Positions 28,444 to 37,918 of a DNA stretch of 64,000 bases are shown one piece after another. Location of the stretch: contig NZ_CP022957.1 of assembly GCF_002269385.1 (NCBI RefSeq), positions 2,041,001 through 2,105,000 of the forward strand. Direction: 5' to 3'. The notes beneath the pieces are model-generated. The model made no database searches, had not been told where the DNA came from, and saw only the letters and a list, made by a program, of their open reading frames with translations. This stretch comes from Maribacter cobaltidurans. Its GTDB lineage: Bacteria > Bacteroidota > Bacteroidia > Flavobacteriales > Flavobacteriaceae. Position 1 is the first letter of the stretch. Every line of letters starts with the position of its first letter. Made by a program: the position numbers and the translations under genes.

Positions 28444-29307
28444 TTACCAATCTTTTTCGTTTTTTACTTTCGCCCCTTTTACTTTCTTGGCATCTATTTT
28501 CTCCTGTACTTGTTTTTCGGCGTTTTGCATGGCCCTTAAAAGATTTTCTACCTGTTGCTTTGACAGCTGGTTTGGTTTTCGCTCTTGCTGTTCGTTTGGT
28601 TGGTCACCTTGTTCCGGTTTCTTTTTCTGTTCTTCTTTTTCGTCACCATCCCCTTCTTTATTTTCATCCTTCTTTTCATCGCCCTTATCACCTTCGTTCC
28701 CGTCTTCGCCCTGGTCCTTGTTATCCTGGTTCTGATCTTCTTTATTGTCCCCTTCCTTATCCTTATCCTGGTTTTGGTCCTTCTTGTCCTCTTGGTCTTG
28801 CTGGTCCTTATTATCGTCGTTCTTGTCTTTGTTCTCCTCTTCCTCCTTTTTTTGCATTTCCTTCGCTAGGGCAAGATTATAACGGGTTTCATCATCCGTA
28901 GGGTCGTTCCTAAGGGCTTCTTTGTAGGCTTCAACGGCTTTTGGGTAGTCCTTCCGTTTCATAAAAACGTTGCCCATATTATGATAGGCTTTGTGTTTTT
29001 CCTGTTTGGAAGTCGCTACTTCGCCAGCTTCCTTGAATCTCCCAAATGCTTCGCTATAGGTTTCATTGTTATAATACGCCGTTCCTAGATTGTAGGGAGC
29101 CGCTGCATTTTCCGGACTTTTTGCAATGGCCTTTCTGTAATCCACTTCAGCTTGCACAAAATTATTTTCGGACAGATTTTTATTTCCATCCCAGGTCAAA
29201 TTGGTTGAGGTCCTTAATGCCTTTTCTTTTTCCCTTGCATCCTCTTCCTGTGAAAAAACAGAAACGGAAATGAAAAGAAGTAAAAATGTAACTATTGATT
29301 TTTTCAT
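28444..29307 (-). CDS. batC: BatC (TPR protein with long charged tail)
   Basis: A 287-aa periplasmic TPR protein. The signal peptide (MKKSIVTFLLLFISVSVFSQ) precedes TPR motifs (AEVDYRKAIAKSPENAAAPY, AYHNMGNVFMKRKDYPKAVE). From about residue 150 the chain becomes a low-complexity Asp/Glu/Lys/Asn/Gln tract of roughly 90 residues, and it ends in a predicted helix (LSKQQVENLLRAMQNAEKQ). The ATG at 29307 is chosen since it starts the signal peptide and is 1 bp after batB; a start at 29328 would overlap batB by 20 bp. The tract creates spurious long open frames on the opposite strand. Confidence 0.88.
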   Translation of the reverse strand: MKKSIVTFLLLFISVSVFSQEEDAREKEKALRTSTNLTWDGNKNLSENNFVQAEVDYRKAIAKSPENAAAPYNLGTAYYNNETYSEAFGRFKEAGEVATSKQEKHKAYHNMGNVFMKRKDYPKAVEAYKEALRNDPTDDETRYNLALAKEMQKKEEEENKDKNDDNKDQQDQEDKKDQNQDKDKEGDNKEDQNQDNKDQGEDGNEGDKGDEKKDENKEGDGDEKEEQKKKPEQGDQPNEQQERKPNQLSKQQVENLLRAMQNAEKQVQEKIDAKKVKGAKVKNEKDW

Positions 29308-29308
29308 T

Positions 29309-30355
29309 TTATTCCGGATGTTTTTCATTAAACAAATTGAGCTTCTTCAACCATTTTGTCTTGCGGTCCAAGATAAAGATTTCCAAAAACAGGAACAACA
29401 GCCCTGCTCCCAGGAACCATTGGAATTGATCTTTGTATTCCGCAAATTGTTTGGCCTCAAACTCTTTTTTATCCATTTGTAACAATTCTTCCTTGATGAA
29501 CTCGACTGCGGCTTCCGTATTGGTTCCGTCTATATATTCACCATTCCCCTCATTGGCTATCTCTGTGAGCACCTCTTCATTGAGCTTTGTAATGACCACT
29601 TGTCCTTGTGCATCCTTTTTTAGGGACTCCATTATACCATTTCTTTTAATGGGAATTACGGAGCCCTTTTCGGTTCCTACCCCAATGGTATAAATGGTAA
29701 TACCTTCGTCCACGGCTTTTTCCACTGCACTAGCGACAGAGTCTTCGGAATGATCTTCACCATCGGATATTATAAACAATACTCGGTTGGTCTGTTCCTC
29801 ATCATCATAAAAGGTCGTTGCCAATTCTATGGCCTGGTTGATGGCGGTTCCCTGGGATGTGAGCATGTCCGTATTCATACTTTGTAAAAACATTTTTGCT
29901 GCACCATAATCCGTTGTAATGGGCAATTGCGGGAAAGCTTGACCGGCATAGGCGATAATCCCAATTCTATCGCTTGCCAATTGGTTAATAATTTCCGAAA
30001 CCAAGCGCTTAGCCTTTTCCAGCCTATTGGGAGCTATATCCTCCGCCAACATACTTTTGGAAACATCTACGGCAAAAACGATATCAACACCTTCTCTTTT
30101 AACGGTCTCCAATTTAGTGCCTATTTTTGGGTTGACTAGGCCCATTATCAATCCGGAAAGCCCCAAAAGAAACACTATGAGCTTCAGCGTTCCCTTATAA
30201 TAGGACCTTGTGGGAGTCAATCGCCTTAGCAAAGAGGTATCGGCAAACCTTTTTTGAGTCCTTTTTTTCCAGATTATTAGGAACAGGAACATGACCACGA
30301 TTACCGGGATGATGAACAATAGATAAAAGTAAATTTTTTCGTCTAACTGAATCAT
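29309..30355 (-). CDS. batB: BatB (VWA-domain membrane protein)
   Basis: A 348-aa protein with two N-terminal transmembrane segments (about 8-27 and 58-76), a VWA domain and a C-terminal transmembrane segment near 313-331. The MIDAS motif is DVSKS (IVFAVDVSKSMLAEDIAPNR), with a second conserved Thr in SQGTAINQ and Asp in ISDGEDHS. Both MIDAS parts are present, so metal-dependent binding is likely. It forms a pair with BatA and is probably assembled by the MoxR ATPase encoded upstream. Confidence 0.92.
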   Translation of the reverse strand: MIQLDEKIYFYLLFIIPVIVVMFLFLIIWKKRTQKRFADTSLLRRLTPTRSYYKGTLKLIVFLLGLSGLIMGLVNPKIGTKLETVKREGVDIVFAVDVSKSMLAEDIAPNRLEKAKRLVSEIINQLASDRIGIIAYAGQAFPQLPITTDYGAAKMFLQSMNTDMLTSQGTAINQAIELATTFYDDEEQTNRVLFIISDGEDHSEDSVASAVEKAVDEGITIYTIGVGTEKGSVIPIKRNGIMESLKKDAQGQVVITKLNEEVLTEIANEGNGEYIDGTNTEAAVEFIKEELLQMDKKEFEAKQFAEYKDQFQWFLGAGLLFLFLEIFILDRKTKWLKKLNLFNEKHPE

Positions 30356-30358
30356 GTC

Positions 30359-31357
30359 TTATATAAAGCTTCTGAATACTGTATTTCTCAAAATCCATTC
30401 CAAAAGAAGAATTCCCAAGGCCAGTAAAACCCATGGTCTAAACTTTTCCTCGTATCGGTAATATTTAAACTCCTCTATATCCGTTTTTTCCAATTTGTTG
30501 ATTTCATCGTAGATTTCCTCCAAGGTCTCATTATCGGTCGCCCTGAAGTATTTTCCCCCGGTCACGTCTGCAATACTTTTCAACAAATCTTCGTCAATTT
30601 CCACTTGGCGCATGCCGTATCTATAAGAGCCATCGGCATTATATGCAACTGGGGACAAGGCATTTCCATTGGTTCCTAGTCCTATGGTATATGTCTTAAT
30701 CCCATATTCGACGGCCAAATCCGCCGCAGTCTGGGGCTCAATAAAGCCAGAATTGTTTACCCCGTCCGTCAATAAAATAATGATTTTACTCTTCGCTTTG
30801 CTTTCCTTTAATCTGTTGACGGAGATGGCTAGTCCCATTCCTACTGCAGTACCATCTTCCAATTGGCCATAGGTTATTTCCTTAAGGGCATTGAGTACAA
30901 TATCCTTATCTGTAGTTATGGGTGTTTTGGTATATCCTTCCGCGGCATAGGCTACTAAGCCAATTCGATCATTGGGTCTCTTTTTGATAAAGTCCGAAGC
31001 TACCTCTTTTAAAGCGGAAAGACGATTTGGTTTTAAGTCTCTGGCCAACATACTGGAGGAAACATCGATGGCCATCACAATGTCGATGCCTTTTGTGGTT
31101 TTGGTTCGGGTAGAGATGTCCTCAGTCTGTGGCCTGGCCATGGCCACAATAATGGCACTCAGGGCAAGCAACCTTAGTATAAACAGCCCTGGCTTTAACT
31201 TCGGTAGAAAACTGGTGTGACCAAAACTTTTTATGGTTGATATTCTAAGAGCTGCCGTTTCTTCCTTCCGTTTAAAAATATACCATGCTATCGCTAATGG
31301 CAATATTAAAAAAAGCCAAAAGAAATACGGATTTGCGAATGATATATTGTCTAACAT
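30359..31357 (-). CDS. batA: BatA (VWA-domain membrane protein)
   Basis: A 332-aa paralogue of BatB. Transmembrane segments lie near 10-27 and 59-75, then the VWA domain with MIDAS motif DVSSS (IVMAIDVSSSMLARDLKPNR) and LLTDGVNNSGF; a C-terminal transmembrane segment ends the chain (WVLLALGILLLEWIL). Its stop is 3 bp before batB, and its start directly abuts the 551-aa gene upstream, so all are one transcript. BatA and BatB differ in the loop after the MIDAS. Confidence 0.92.
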   Translation of the reverse strand: MLDNISFANPYFFWLFLILPLAIAWYIFKRKEETAALRISTIKSFGHTSFLPKLKPGLFILRLLALSAIIVAMARPQTEDISTRTKTTKGIDIVMAIDVSSSMLARDLKPNRLSALKEVASDFIKKRPNDRIGLVAYAAEGYTKTPITTDKDIVLNALKEITYGQLEDGTAVGMGLAISVNRLKESKAKSKIIILLTDGVNNSGFIEPQTAADLAVEYGIKTYTIGLGTNGNALSPVAYNADGSYRYGMRQVEIDEDLLKSIADVTGGKYFRATDNETLEEIYDEINKLEKTDIEEFKYYRYEEKFRPWVLLALGILLLEWILRNTVFRSFI

Positions 31358-33013
31358 CTAAACGTCTGTTTTTACCTCTACACTGGTTAGAATCCTGTCA
31401 ACTATTTCCTGGGCGTAGGTATCACTTTCTAGCCAAGTGAGTATTACGTTCTGTTGAAAACCTTTTCCACCAAAAAGCAGTACCGTGTATTTTCCTTTCA
31501 ATAGCTCATTGGAACCGGGAACTGGAAAATCTCCGCTACCATATACTTTAATTCCTTTAACGCCACTTATGGTAGTGAATTCCTCCTGCTTTGTAATGAT
31601 ATTTTTTGCTCCCTGGTTTTCAAATCCTTTAATGATTTGCTCGATGGACTGTTGAAAGGCGGCCTCCACTTCTTGGTTCATGGTTACGGAGGTCGTTGCC
31701 ACGGTAAACAGACCGATTGGGCTATGGTATCCAAAAGCCTGTATGTCTTGGATGTTGGCTTTCGCCTCTGGAGGTAGTTTAACTTCCTGTCTTACCAATA
31801 CTTTGGGGGTTTCTAAAATGATGGGGGGAAATCCATAGGAACTTGAAATCCACTCGCCCTCCAATAATTCTTTGGTGGGGTGCCCCAGTACAGTGTCCTT
31901 TAAATAGGTAAAACCAAATTTGAACCCTGCGATCACTACGCCCAAAACAATAATTCCGGCCAGGGTCGATAGTCCAATAATAAGTTTTCTTTTTTGTTTT
32001 TTTCGGCTCAACTCCTCCAAATACTCCGCTTGTTGCATAAGTTCTTCCTCCGTGGGTTCCGGAAGTGCTTCATGGGTCCTAACCACTATCTGTTCCACCA
32101 ATTTCCGATCTTGTTCGGCTATTGATGTAGAGGGTTTGGTTCGAGCAAACTTAACAAGGTCTGCCGTTTGCAGGATATTGTTAAACTGCTTAATGGTATC
32201 TTTATCCAATTCCAATTCTCCGGAGTCACTTAAAAGCTCCAATTTTTCTATCAATTGACCTGTGGTACTTTCCAATGCGGCGACATGCACATCCTCTTCC
32301 AAATACGCTCTAACTATGGTCGTTAACTCAGAATAGTATTCCTTGAATTCGTCCTGTATCAAATATTTGGAGTTTTCAAGTCGCTTCAATTCCAATAGTG
32401 CCTTATCATATGCCGGCAGCAAAGCTTCCTTTTCTTCTTGGGTCAAAGGTTTTTTGCGAATGAAGAACCAATAAAAAAGAAAGCCAAGGATCAAGAAAAC
32501 CAAAATTCCTATGACTAGGTATTTCCACCAATCCGTATGGCTTTTTTCAACATTGATTAGAGGCTTTATATCATACATCTTTTGTGCAACGGTATCTACG
32601 GGAACCGTTTCCACATCGATCATCATAGAATCTGTAAAATATCCGATTCCATTAATTTCTATACGTTGGGTGGGTAATTTATACGATCCTGAATCAAATT
32701 GGGTTAATGCATATATTTTTTGAAGCGTTAGCCGGTCCTTTTTCTTGGTGGTGTCCGTTGCAAAAGCTTCAACGGTTTCCAAGGGAGAAAAGGTCTGTCC
32801 TTCAGGGAATATCACCTGGTCCGTAGAATCTATGTCCACGGAAACCTTCCAATGCACCTGTTCCCCTATTTTGATATATGTGGTATCAACGGAAGTAACG
32901 ATAGTAGGTTTTTCCTGAGCCTTGCCACTGAAAAGGAAAAGCAGGAGACAAACGGTAAGGGCGCACCTCGACCATGATAAACTAAGAATATTTATATGGT
33001 TTCTTCTTTGCAT
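31358..33013 (-). CDS. Bat-operon membrane protein with DUF4381-like middle and extra C-terminal domain
   Basis: A 551-aa protein between the DUF58 and batA genes. Visible order: signal peptide (about 15-32), a periplasmic beta-rich domain (about 35-155), transmembrane segment 1 (about 163-184), a helical cytoplasmic region with DUF4381-like pattern (about 195-310), transmembrane segment 2 (about 343-363), and a C-terminal domain of about 180 residues (ILETPKVLVRQEVKLPPEAK onward). I do not recognise that last domain. The ATG at 33013 is chosen since it is 5 bp after the DUF58 gene and starts the signal peptide; a longer frame to 33091 overlaps that gene. Confidence 0.8.
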   Translation of the reverse strand: MQRRNHINILSLSWSRCALTVCLLLFLFSGKAQEKPTIVTSVDTTYIKIGEQVHWKVSVDIDSTDQVIFPEGQTFSPLETVEAFATDTTKKKDRLTLQKIYALTQFDSGSYKLPTQRIEINGIGYFTDSMMIDVETVPVDTVAQKMYDIKPLINVEKSHTDWWKYLVIGILVFLILGFLFYWFFIRKKPLTQEEKEALLPAYDKALLELKRLENSKYLIQDEFKEYYSELTTIVRAYLEEDVHVAALESTTGQLIEKLELLSDSGELELDKDTIKQFNNILQTADLVKFARTKPSTSIAEQDRKLVEQIVVRTHEALPEPTEEELMQQAEYLEELSRKKQKRKLIIGLSTLAGIIVLGVVIAGFKFGFTYLKDTVLGHPTKELLEGEWISSSYGFPPIILETPKVLVRQEVKLPPEAKANIQDIQAFGYHSPIGLFTVATTSVTMNQEVEAAFQQSIEQIIKGFENQGAKNIITKQEEFTTISGVKGIKVYGSGDFPVPGSNELLKGKYTVLLFGGKGFQQNVILTWLESDTYAQEIVDRILTSVEVKTDV

Positions 33014-33017
33014 TTGA

Positions 33018-33884
33018 TTATCCTCTTCTTTTAAAATAGCCCAATAGTTTTTTAACATAACTCTCGTCCACCCTACAATCCAGGACTCCACAGCCGGACT
33101 TGGTAAAGGTTTCCTTAAAGTAATTGACCCGTTCCATATAGAATTCGGTGTAGGAATTTCGAACTTTTTTGGATTGTGTATTTACCAATTGTAAGGCTCC
33201 TGTCTCTGCATCTATCATTTGCACCACTCCTAGATTGGGAATATGCTCTTCCCGTTCATCATAGATTCGTATTCCGGTAACGTCATGTTTGTTCCCGGTT
33301 ATCTTTAAGGTTTTTTCGTAGTCCGATGCTATAAAATCTGAAAGCACGAAAACGATGGCCTTTTTCTTCATTACGTTGGTAAGGTACTTCAAGGCTTTGG
33401 CAATATCCGTTTTATTGCTTTTTGGTTTAAATTCCAATAATTCCCGAATAATCCTTAGAACATGTGTTTTCCCTTTTTTTGGAGGGATGAACAGTTCTAC
33501 TTCATCCGAAAACAATATGACGCCAACCTTGTCATTATTCTGCAAGGCACTGAAAGCCAGGGTAGCCGAGATTTCCGTTACTATTTCGTTTTTGAACTGA
33601 TTTTTAGTACCGAAGAATTCTGAACCACTCACATCCACCATGAGCATCATGGTCAATTCCCGTTCCTCCTCAAAAACCTTAACATAGGGTTCATTGTACC
33701 TTGCGGTAACGTTCCAGTCAATGCTCCGTACATCATCTCCAAATTGATACTGTCTTACCTCGCTAAAGGTCATCCCCCTACCCTTGAACGTAGAATGATA
33801 TTCCCCACCAAAAATATGGTCGGACAGACGACGTGTCTTGATTTCAATCTTACGAACTTTTTTGAGTAACTCTTTGGTATCCAT
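33018..33884 (-). CDS. DUF58 protein (VWA-like, MoxR partner)
   Basis: A 288-aa soluble protein. The DUF58 motif is GRGMTFSEVRQYQFGDDVRSIDWNV (read as GDDVRSIDWN), followed by a VWA-like region with MLMVDVSGSEFF (DxSGS) and FVLSDFIA. Such proteins accompany MoxR ATPases and are thought to be their substrates or adaptors. It comes 100 bp after moxR; the spacer (33885-33984) holds low-complexity CTGACTGCTG-type sequence but no gene. Confidence 0.9.
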   Translation of the reverse strand: MDTKELLKKVRKIEIKTRRLSDHIFGGEYHSTFKGRGMTFSEVRQYQFGDDVRSIDWNVTARYNEPYVKVFEEERELTMMLMVDVSGSEFFGTKNQFKNEIVTEISATLAFSALQNNDKVGVILFSDEVELFIPPKKGKTHVLRIIRELLEFKPKSNKTDIAKALKYLTNVMKKKAIVFVLSDFIASDYEKTLKITGNKHDVTGIRIYDEREEHIPNLGVVQMIDAETGALQLVNTQSKKVRNSYTEFYMERVNYFKETFTKSGCGVLDCRVDESYVKKLLGYFKRRG

Positions 33885-33984
33885 TTTTTTCAGTTTGCAG
33901 GGAATAGTAAGCAGCAGTCAGCAAGAACATCCCAAAGTATCTTCCAGTGGACAATGGGTTTTCCCGTGATGACCGTGAACTGAT

Positions 33985-34986
33985 TTATGGTACTTCTATC
34001 TCGTTTACGATTTTATTGATGATTTCCTCAGAGGTAATGTTTTCCGCTTCGGCCTCATAGGTAATTCCTATTCTGTGACGTAGGACATCATGAACCACGG
34101 CCCGTACATCTTCTGGAACTACATACCCCCTTCTTTTTATGAAGGCGTAACATTTTGCCGCATTTCCAAGATTTATACTACCACGGGGAGATGCTCCAAA
34201 ACTGATAAGGGGCTTTAGGTTTTCCAAGTTATATTTTTCTGGATAGCGGGTCGCAAAAACGATATCGAGAATATATTTTTCAATTTTTTCGTCCATGTAC
34301 ACTTCCCGAACGGCCTTTTGTGCACTAAGAATCTGATTTAAGGACACTACGGGCTTAACCGTATCATAGGCGCCCAATAAATTTTGACGCATAATCAATT
34401 GCTCCTCGTTCATTTTTGGATAGTCGATTACCGTTTTAAGCATAAAACGGTCCACTTGTGCTTCGGGCAGAGGATATGTACCTTCCTGTTCCACAGGGTT
34501 CTGGGTGGCCATTACTAGAAAGGGCTTGTCCAGAATAAAGGTTTCGTCCCCAATGGTAACCTGCTTTTCCTGCATGGCCTCTAAAAGTGCCGACTGTACC
34601 TTGGCAGGTGCCCTATTGATTTCATCCGCAAGTACGAAATTAGCAAATATCGGTCCCTTTTTTATAGAGAAATCGTTCTCCTTTATATTGTAAATAAGAG
34701 TTCCAACGACATCGGCTGGCAAAAGATCGGGAGTGAACTGAATTCTACTAAAACTTCCTTTTACGGCCTTGGCCAAGGTGTTGATCGCCAGTGTCTTTGC
34801 CAATCCTGGGACACCTTCCAACAAAATGTGTCCTTGTCCCAGTAGACCGATCAACAATCTTTCCACCATATGCTTTTGCCCAACAATCACCTTGTTCATC
34901 TCGAGAACAAGTAAATCTATAAATGCGCTTTCCTGTGCTATTTTCTCATTGACCGCACTTATGTCTACAGTTGTATTTTCTTCCAT
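33985..34986 (-). CDS. MoxR-family AAA+ ATPase
   Basis: A 333-aa chaperone-like ATPase, first gene of the Bat operon. Walker A is GVPGLAKT at 58-65, Walker B FVLADEINRA at 117-126, sensor 1 lies in FLVMATQNPVEQEGTYPLPEAQ and the arginine finger in QVDRFMLK. The domain is complete and of family length. MoxR proteins assist maturation of VWA proteins and cofactor insertion; here the clients would be the DUF58 protein, BatA and BatB. The divergent neighbour is the aldo/keto reductase gene. Confidence 0.94.
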   Translation of the reverse strand: MEENTTVDISAVNEKIAQESAFIDLLVLEMNKVIVGQKHMVERLLIGLLGQGHILLEGVPGLAKTLAINTLAKAVKGSFSRIQFTPDLLPADVVGTLIYNIKENDFSIKKGPIFANFVLADEINRAPAKVQSALLEAMQEKQVTIGDETFILDKPFLVMATQNPVEQEGTYPLPEAQVDRFMLKTVIDYPKMNEEQLIMRQNLLGAYDTVKPVVSLNQILSAQKAVREVYMDEKIEKYILDIVFATRYPEKYNLENLKPLISFGASPRGSINLGNAAKCYAFIKRRGYVVPEDVRAVVHDVLRHRIGITYEAEAENITSEEIINKIVNEIEVP

Positions 34987-35143
34987 TTATCAGGTAATAG
35001 TTTGCGTAATTTAGCTAAAAAATTAACAGTTGTGCAAATTGAAAATTAATTAATTGAGTCGCTGTTAACGATTGGTTAAAAAAACCCACAAGACCTTATT
35101 TTTATGAAGTATTTAAGGGATTTCTTTTTAAATTAACCTCCTT

Positions 35144-36019
35144 ATGAAAAACCCTCCCACATATTCTAAAATTATTGCCGGGACCATGACCTGGGGCAAA
35201 TGGGGCAAAAAGCTTTCTACCGATGAAATGATTGGGTTAATGAACCACTGTTTTGAAATAGGGGTTACTACTTTTGACCATGCAGATATTTACGGTGATT
35301 ATACCAATGAGGAAGATTTTGGCACGGCGTTTATGAAAAGCGGCCTTAAAAGGGAGAACATTCAATTAATCAGTAAATGTGGCATTCAGTTCAAGGCGGA
35401 AACCCGGGACAATAAGGTAAAGCATTATAATTATGAGGAGCGCTATATCATTTGGTCCGTTGAACAATCCTTGAAAAAGTTAAAAACGGAATACTTGGAT
35501 ATGTTTCTATTGCATAGGCCCAGCCCATTGATGGACCAACATGAAGTTTCCAGGGCCGTAGAAAAGTTGAAAAAGGATGGTAAAATCAGGCAATTTGGGG
35601 TTTCCAATTTTACACCTTCTCAAATAGCACTATTGGAAACCGCTGTGCGAGTTGAAGGGAACCAAGTAGAATGTTCCCTGACCCACAACGAGGTCATGGA
35701 AGATGGCACGTTGGACGATTGTATCATTAAAGAGAGAATGGCCATGGCATGGAGTCCACTTGGAACCTATTTTAGAAAGTCTTCCGAGCAAAGTAAAAGA
35801 ATTCAAAAAGTGTTGGACCTTTTAACGGATAAGTATAAGGCCACCGAGGATCAATTGCTCCTTTCTTGGATAATGAAACACCCCGCAAATATATTTCCCG
35901 TTGTGGGAACTGCAACGCCGGAGCGACTTAGCCTGGCCATGAAGGCGGTGGATATTTCCTTGGAACTGGAAGATTGGTTTTTATTGTTGGAAGCAAGTAA
36001 TGGAGAAGAAGTAGCATAA
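35144..36019 (+). CDS. Aldo/keto reductase (YdhF-like)
   Basis: A 291-aa TIM-barrel NADPH oxidoreductase. Family residues: Asp/Tyr pair in FDHADIYGDY, Lys in LISKCGIQF and His in DMFLLHRPSPL; the C-terminal coenzyme region reads IMKHPANIFPVVGTATPERL. All four catalytic positions are present. The natural substrate is unknown. It begins an operon with an SDR gene 11 bp downstream and an AlbA-domain gene that overlaps the SDR stop. Confidence 0.88.
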   Translation: MKNPPTYSKIIAGTMTWGKWGKKLSTDEMIGLMNHCFEIGVTTFDHADIYGDYTNEEDFGTAFMKSGLKRENIQLISKCGIQFKAETRDNKVKHYNYEERYIIWSVEQSLKKLKTEYLDMFLLHRPSPLMDQHEVSRAVEKLKKDGKIRQFGVSNFTPSQIALLETAVRVEGNQVECSLTHNEVMEDGTLDDCIIKERMAMAWSPLGTYFRKSSEQSKRIQKVLDLLTDKYKATEDQLLLSWIMKHPANIFPVVGTATPERLSLAMKAVDISLELEDWFLLLEASNGEEVA

Positions 36020-36029
36020 ATAATTAGGA

Positions 36030-36785
36030 ATGAACAAAACAGCATTTATTACTGGGGCAACCAGTGGAATTGGAAAGGCAACAGCGGAATTATTTGCCAA
36101 AAAGGGAATCAATCTTGTTCTTTGTGGTAGACGGCAGAATAGATTGGATGACCTCAAGGAAAGACTTGGAGATAGTGTGATAATTCAAACCCTCACCTTT
36201 GATGTAAGGAACAAAGAAGCTGTTCAGGATGCCATAGGTTCACTTCCTCCAGAATTTTCCAAAATAGATATTTTGGTAAACAACGCTGGCAATGCGCATG
36301 GATTGGACCCTATAGAAGAAGGAAATCTTGAGGATTGGGATGCGATGTTGGACATCAATGTAAAAGGGCTGTTATACGTATCTAAGGCAATACTTCCTCA
36401 AATGATCGAAAGAAAAGAGGGACACATAATTAATATTGGCTCCACTGCAGGCAAGGAGGTATATCCAAAGGGAAATGTCTACTGTGCCAGTAAGCACGCT
36501 GTAGATGCTATAAATCAGGGGATGCGTATAGATTTGAACCAATATGGGATACGCGTTGGAGCGGTAAACCCTGGTTTGGTCGAAACCGAATTCAGTAATG
36601 TACGATTTAAAGGGGACGATGACCGGGCGGACAGTGTATACAAAGGATTTGAACCCTTGAGGCCCGAAGATATTGCAGATATCATATATTTTGTGGTGAC
36701 CAGGCCCTACCATGTAAACATTGCGGACCTTGTCGTCATGCCCACGGCCCAAGCTTCCTCCACCATTGTCAATAAAAACCTATGA
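36030..36785 (+). CDS. Short-chain dehydrogenase (YdfG-like)
   Basis: A 251-aa classical SDR. The cofactor site is ITGATSGIGKATA at 8-19, the NNAG element is VNNAGNAHG and the catalytic Ser-Tyr-Lys set lies in NIGSTAGKEVYPKGNVYCASKHAVD. The C-terminus (YHVNIADLVVMPTAQASS) is close to YdfG, a 3-hydroxy acid dehydrogenase, so L-allo-threonine or serine derivatives are possible substrates. The stop overlaps the next start by 4 bp (ATGA). Confidence 0.9.
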   Translation: MNKTAFITGATSGIGKATAELFAKKGINLVLCGRRQNRLDDLKERLGDSVIIQTLTFDVRNKEAVQDAIGSLPPEFSKIDILVNNAGNAHGLDPIEEGNLEDWDAMLDINVKGLLYVSKAILPQMIERKEGHIINIGSTAGKEVYPKGNVYCASKHAVDAINQGMRIDLNQYGIRVGAVNPGLVETEFSNVRFKGDDDRADSVYKGFEPLRPEDIADIIYFVVTRPYHVNIADLVVMPTAQASSTIVNKNL

Positions 36786-37918
36786 TCAATAAACGCTTAC
36801 TTGTTAAAAACTTACTCGCTCATAATGACGAAAACAGTTTTTACGACAAAAAGCGTTTTATAGCAATTGGTGAAAAAGAAGGAAAGGCGAAATTCCTGAA
36901 ACATGTCTGTGCGCTTGCCAATAGCAACCCCAAAAACAATTCGTTCATAGTGGTGGGGGTAGAGGACGAGGACAATGCCATTGTTGGAGTAGATTTTTTT
37001 GACGACAGTAAAATCCAGAATCTTGTAAATGCCTATTTGGACAACCCACCTTTGATATCCTATGAAAACATTCCCTTTCCCCACCTCAGCGAAGGCAAGG
37101 TCGTAGGTTTGGTAACCATAAGGTCCATTGGAAAGGTATGTTCCCTTCGCAAGAATATTTGGAAATATTATGGGGGCTCCGTATTCTTTAGGGAAGGGAG
37201 TATTAGTCTGCCAAAAGCGTATGGCGTGGAGCTAAAGGACATAAATTCCGAGACAGTTGCCACTATAGAACAACATGCCAGAAATAATATAGAACTGACC
37301 CTGGACGGTGTCATTGACTTTTTGAACAATCGACATAAAGACCTGGAAAGTGACTACAAAGTCTTTAAGGAACAATTTGTGGTATGTTGGGCAGGAAATA
37401 AAAAGGTAGTCAAGGGGCAGACCTATTATTATCGGGTGGATATAGAATTGATCAATGAGCAGGTAAAATTGTTTTATTCGGATTTGGACGAGATAACCAT
37501 TGATTTTGATGAAAGTTCGTTTACCACCATGGAATACATCCACTTAGGCTTGGGATCAAAGCAGAAATATTATCCGCTAGAAAAGGTTGTAATCCGTTTT
37601 AAGGATAATGGCACGTACAAAATGGAGTCGAAATTATTGTTTGAACCTCCACAATATGATAAAAAAACCTTGTTCCATGTATATAATAGCAGCAATGCCC
37701 TATTATCAAAATTAAAGAACAACACAAGATTGACTGCTTTGGAAAAATCGGACCTGGAATTTTTGGCTGATACCTATTTGATTTGTTACTTAAACGGTTT
37801 TGAGGAGGCCAAAAATCAAATGGATATGGCCAAGAACTTAGTAAAGAAGAGCTACCCAAAGACTTACATGTCTATAAAGGAAGCCCTAAGGGTATTGCGA
37901 AAAGTGAAATACAACTAG
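36782..37918 (+). CDS. AlbA_2/Schlafen-type ATP-binding protein
   Basis: A 378-aa cytoplasmic protein. The N-terminal 130 residues fit the AlbA_2 (divergent AAA_4, Schlafen-like) domain: KRFIAIGEKEGKAKFLKHVCAL, NSFIVVGVEDEDNAIVG and GKVVGLVTIRS. The remaining part has no recognised motif and ends in a basic helix. Such domains occur in DNA/RNA-binding and defence proteins as well as in housekeeping ones, so no role is claimed. It overlaps the SDR stop by 4 bp and meets the amylosucrase gene tail-to-tail with a 4-bp overlap. Confidence 0.72.
   Translation: MINKRLLVKNLLAHNDENSFYDKKRFIAIGEKEGKAKFLKHVCALANSNPKNNSFIVVGVEDEDNAIVGVDFFDDSKIQNLVNAYLDNPPLISYENIPFPHLSEGKVVGLVTIRSIGKVCSLRKNIWKYYGGSVFFREGSISLPKAYGVELKDINSETVATIEQHARNNIELTLDGVIDFLNNRHKDLESDYKVFKEQFVVCWAGNKKVVKGQTYYYRVDIELINEQVKLFYSDLDEITIDFDESSFTTMEYIHLGLGSKQKYYPLEKVVIRFKDNGTYKMESKLLFEPPQYDKKTLFHVYNSSNALLSKLKNNTRLTALEKSDLEFLADTYLICYLNGFEEAKNQMDMAKNLVKKSYPKTYMSIKEALRVLRKVKYN

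Noticed and set aside
28433..28901. Several long plus-strand open frames opposite batC
   Set aside because: They are antisense shadows of the low-complexity charged tract and consist of Leu/Phe/Val or Ser/Pro runs with no family resemblance.
36372..36752. Minus-strand 126-codon frame inside the SDR gene
   Set aside because: Antisense shadow of an intact SDR with all catalytic residues.
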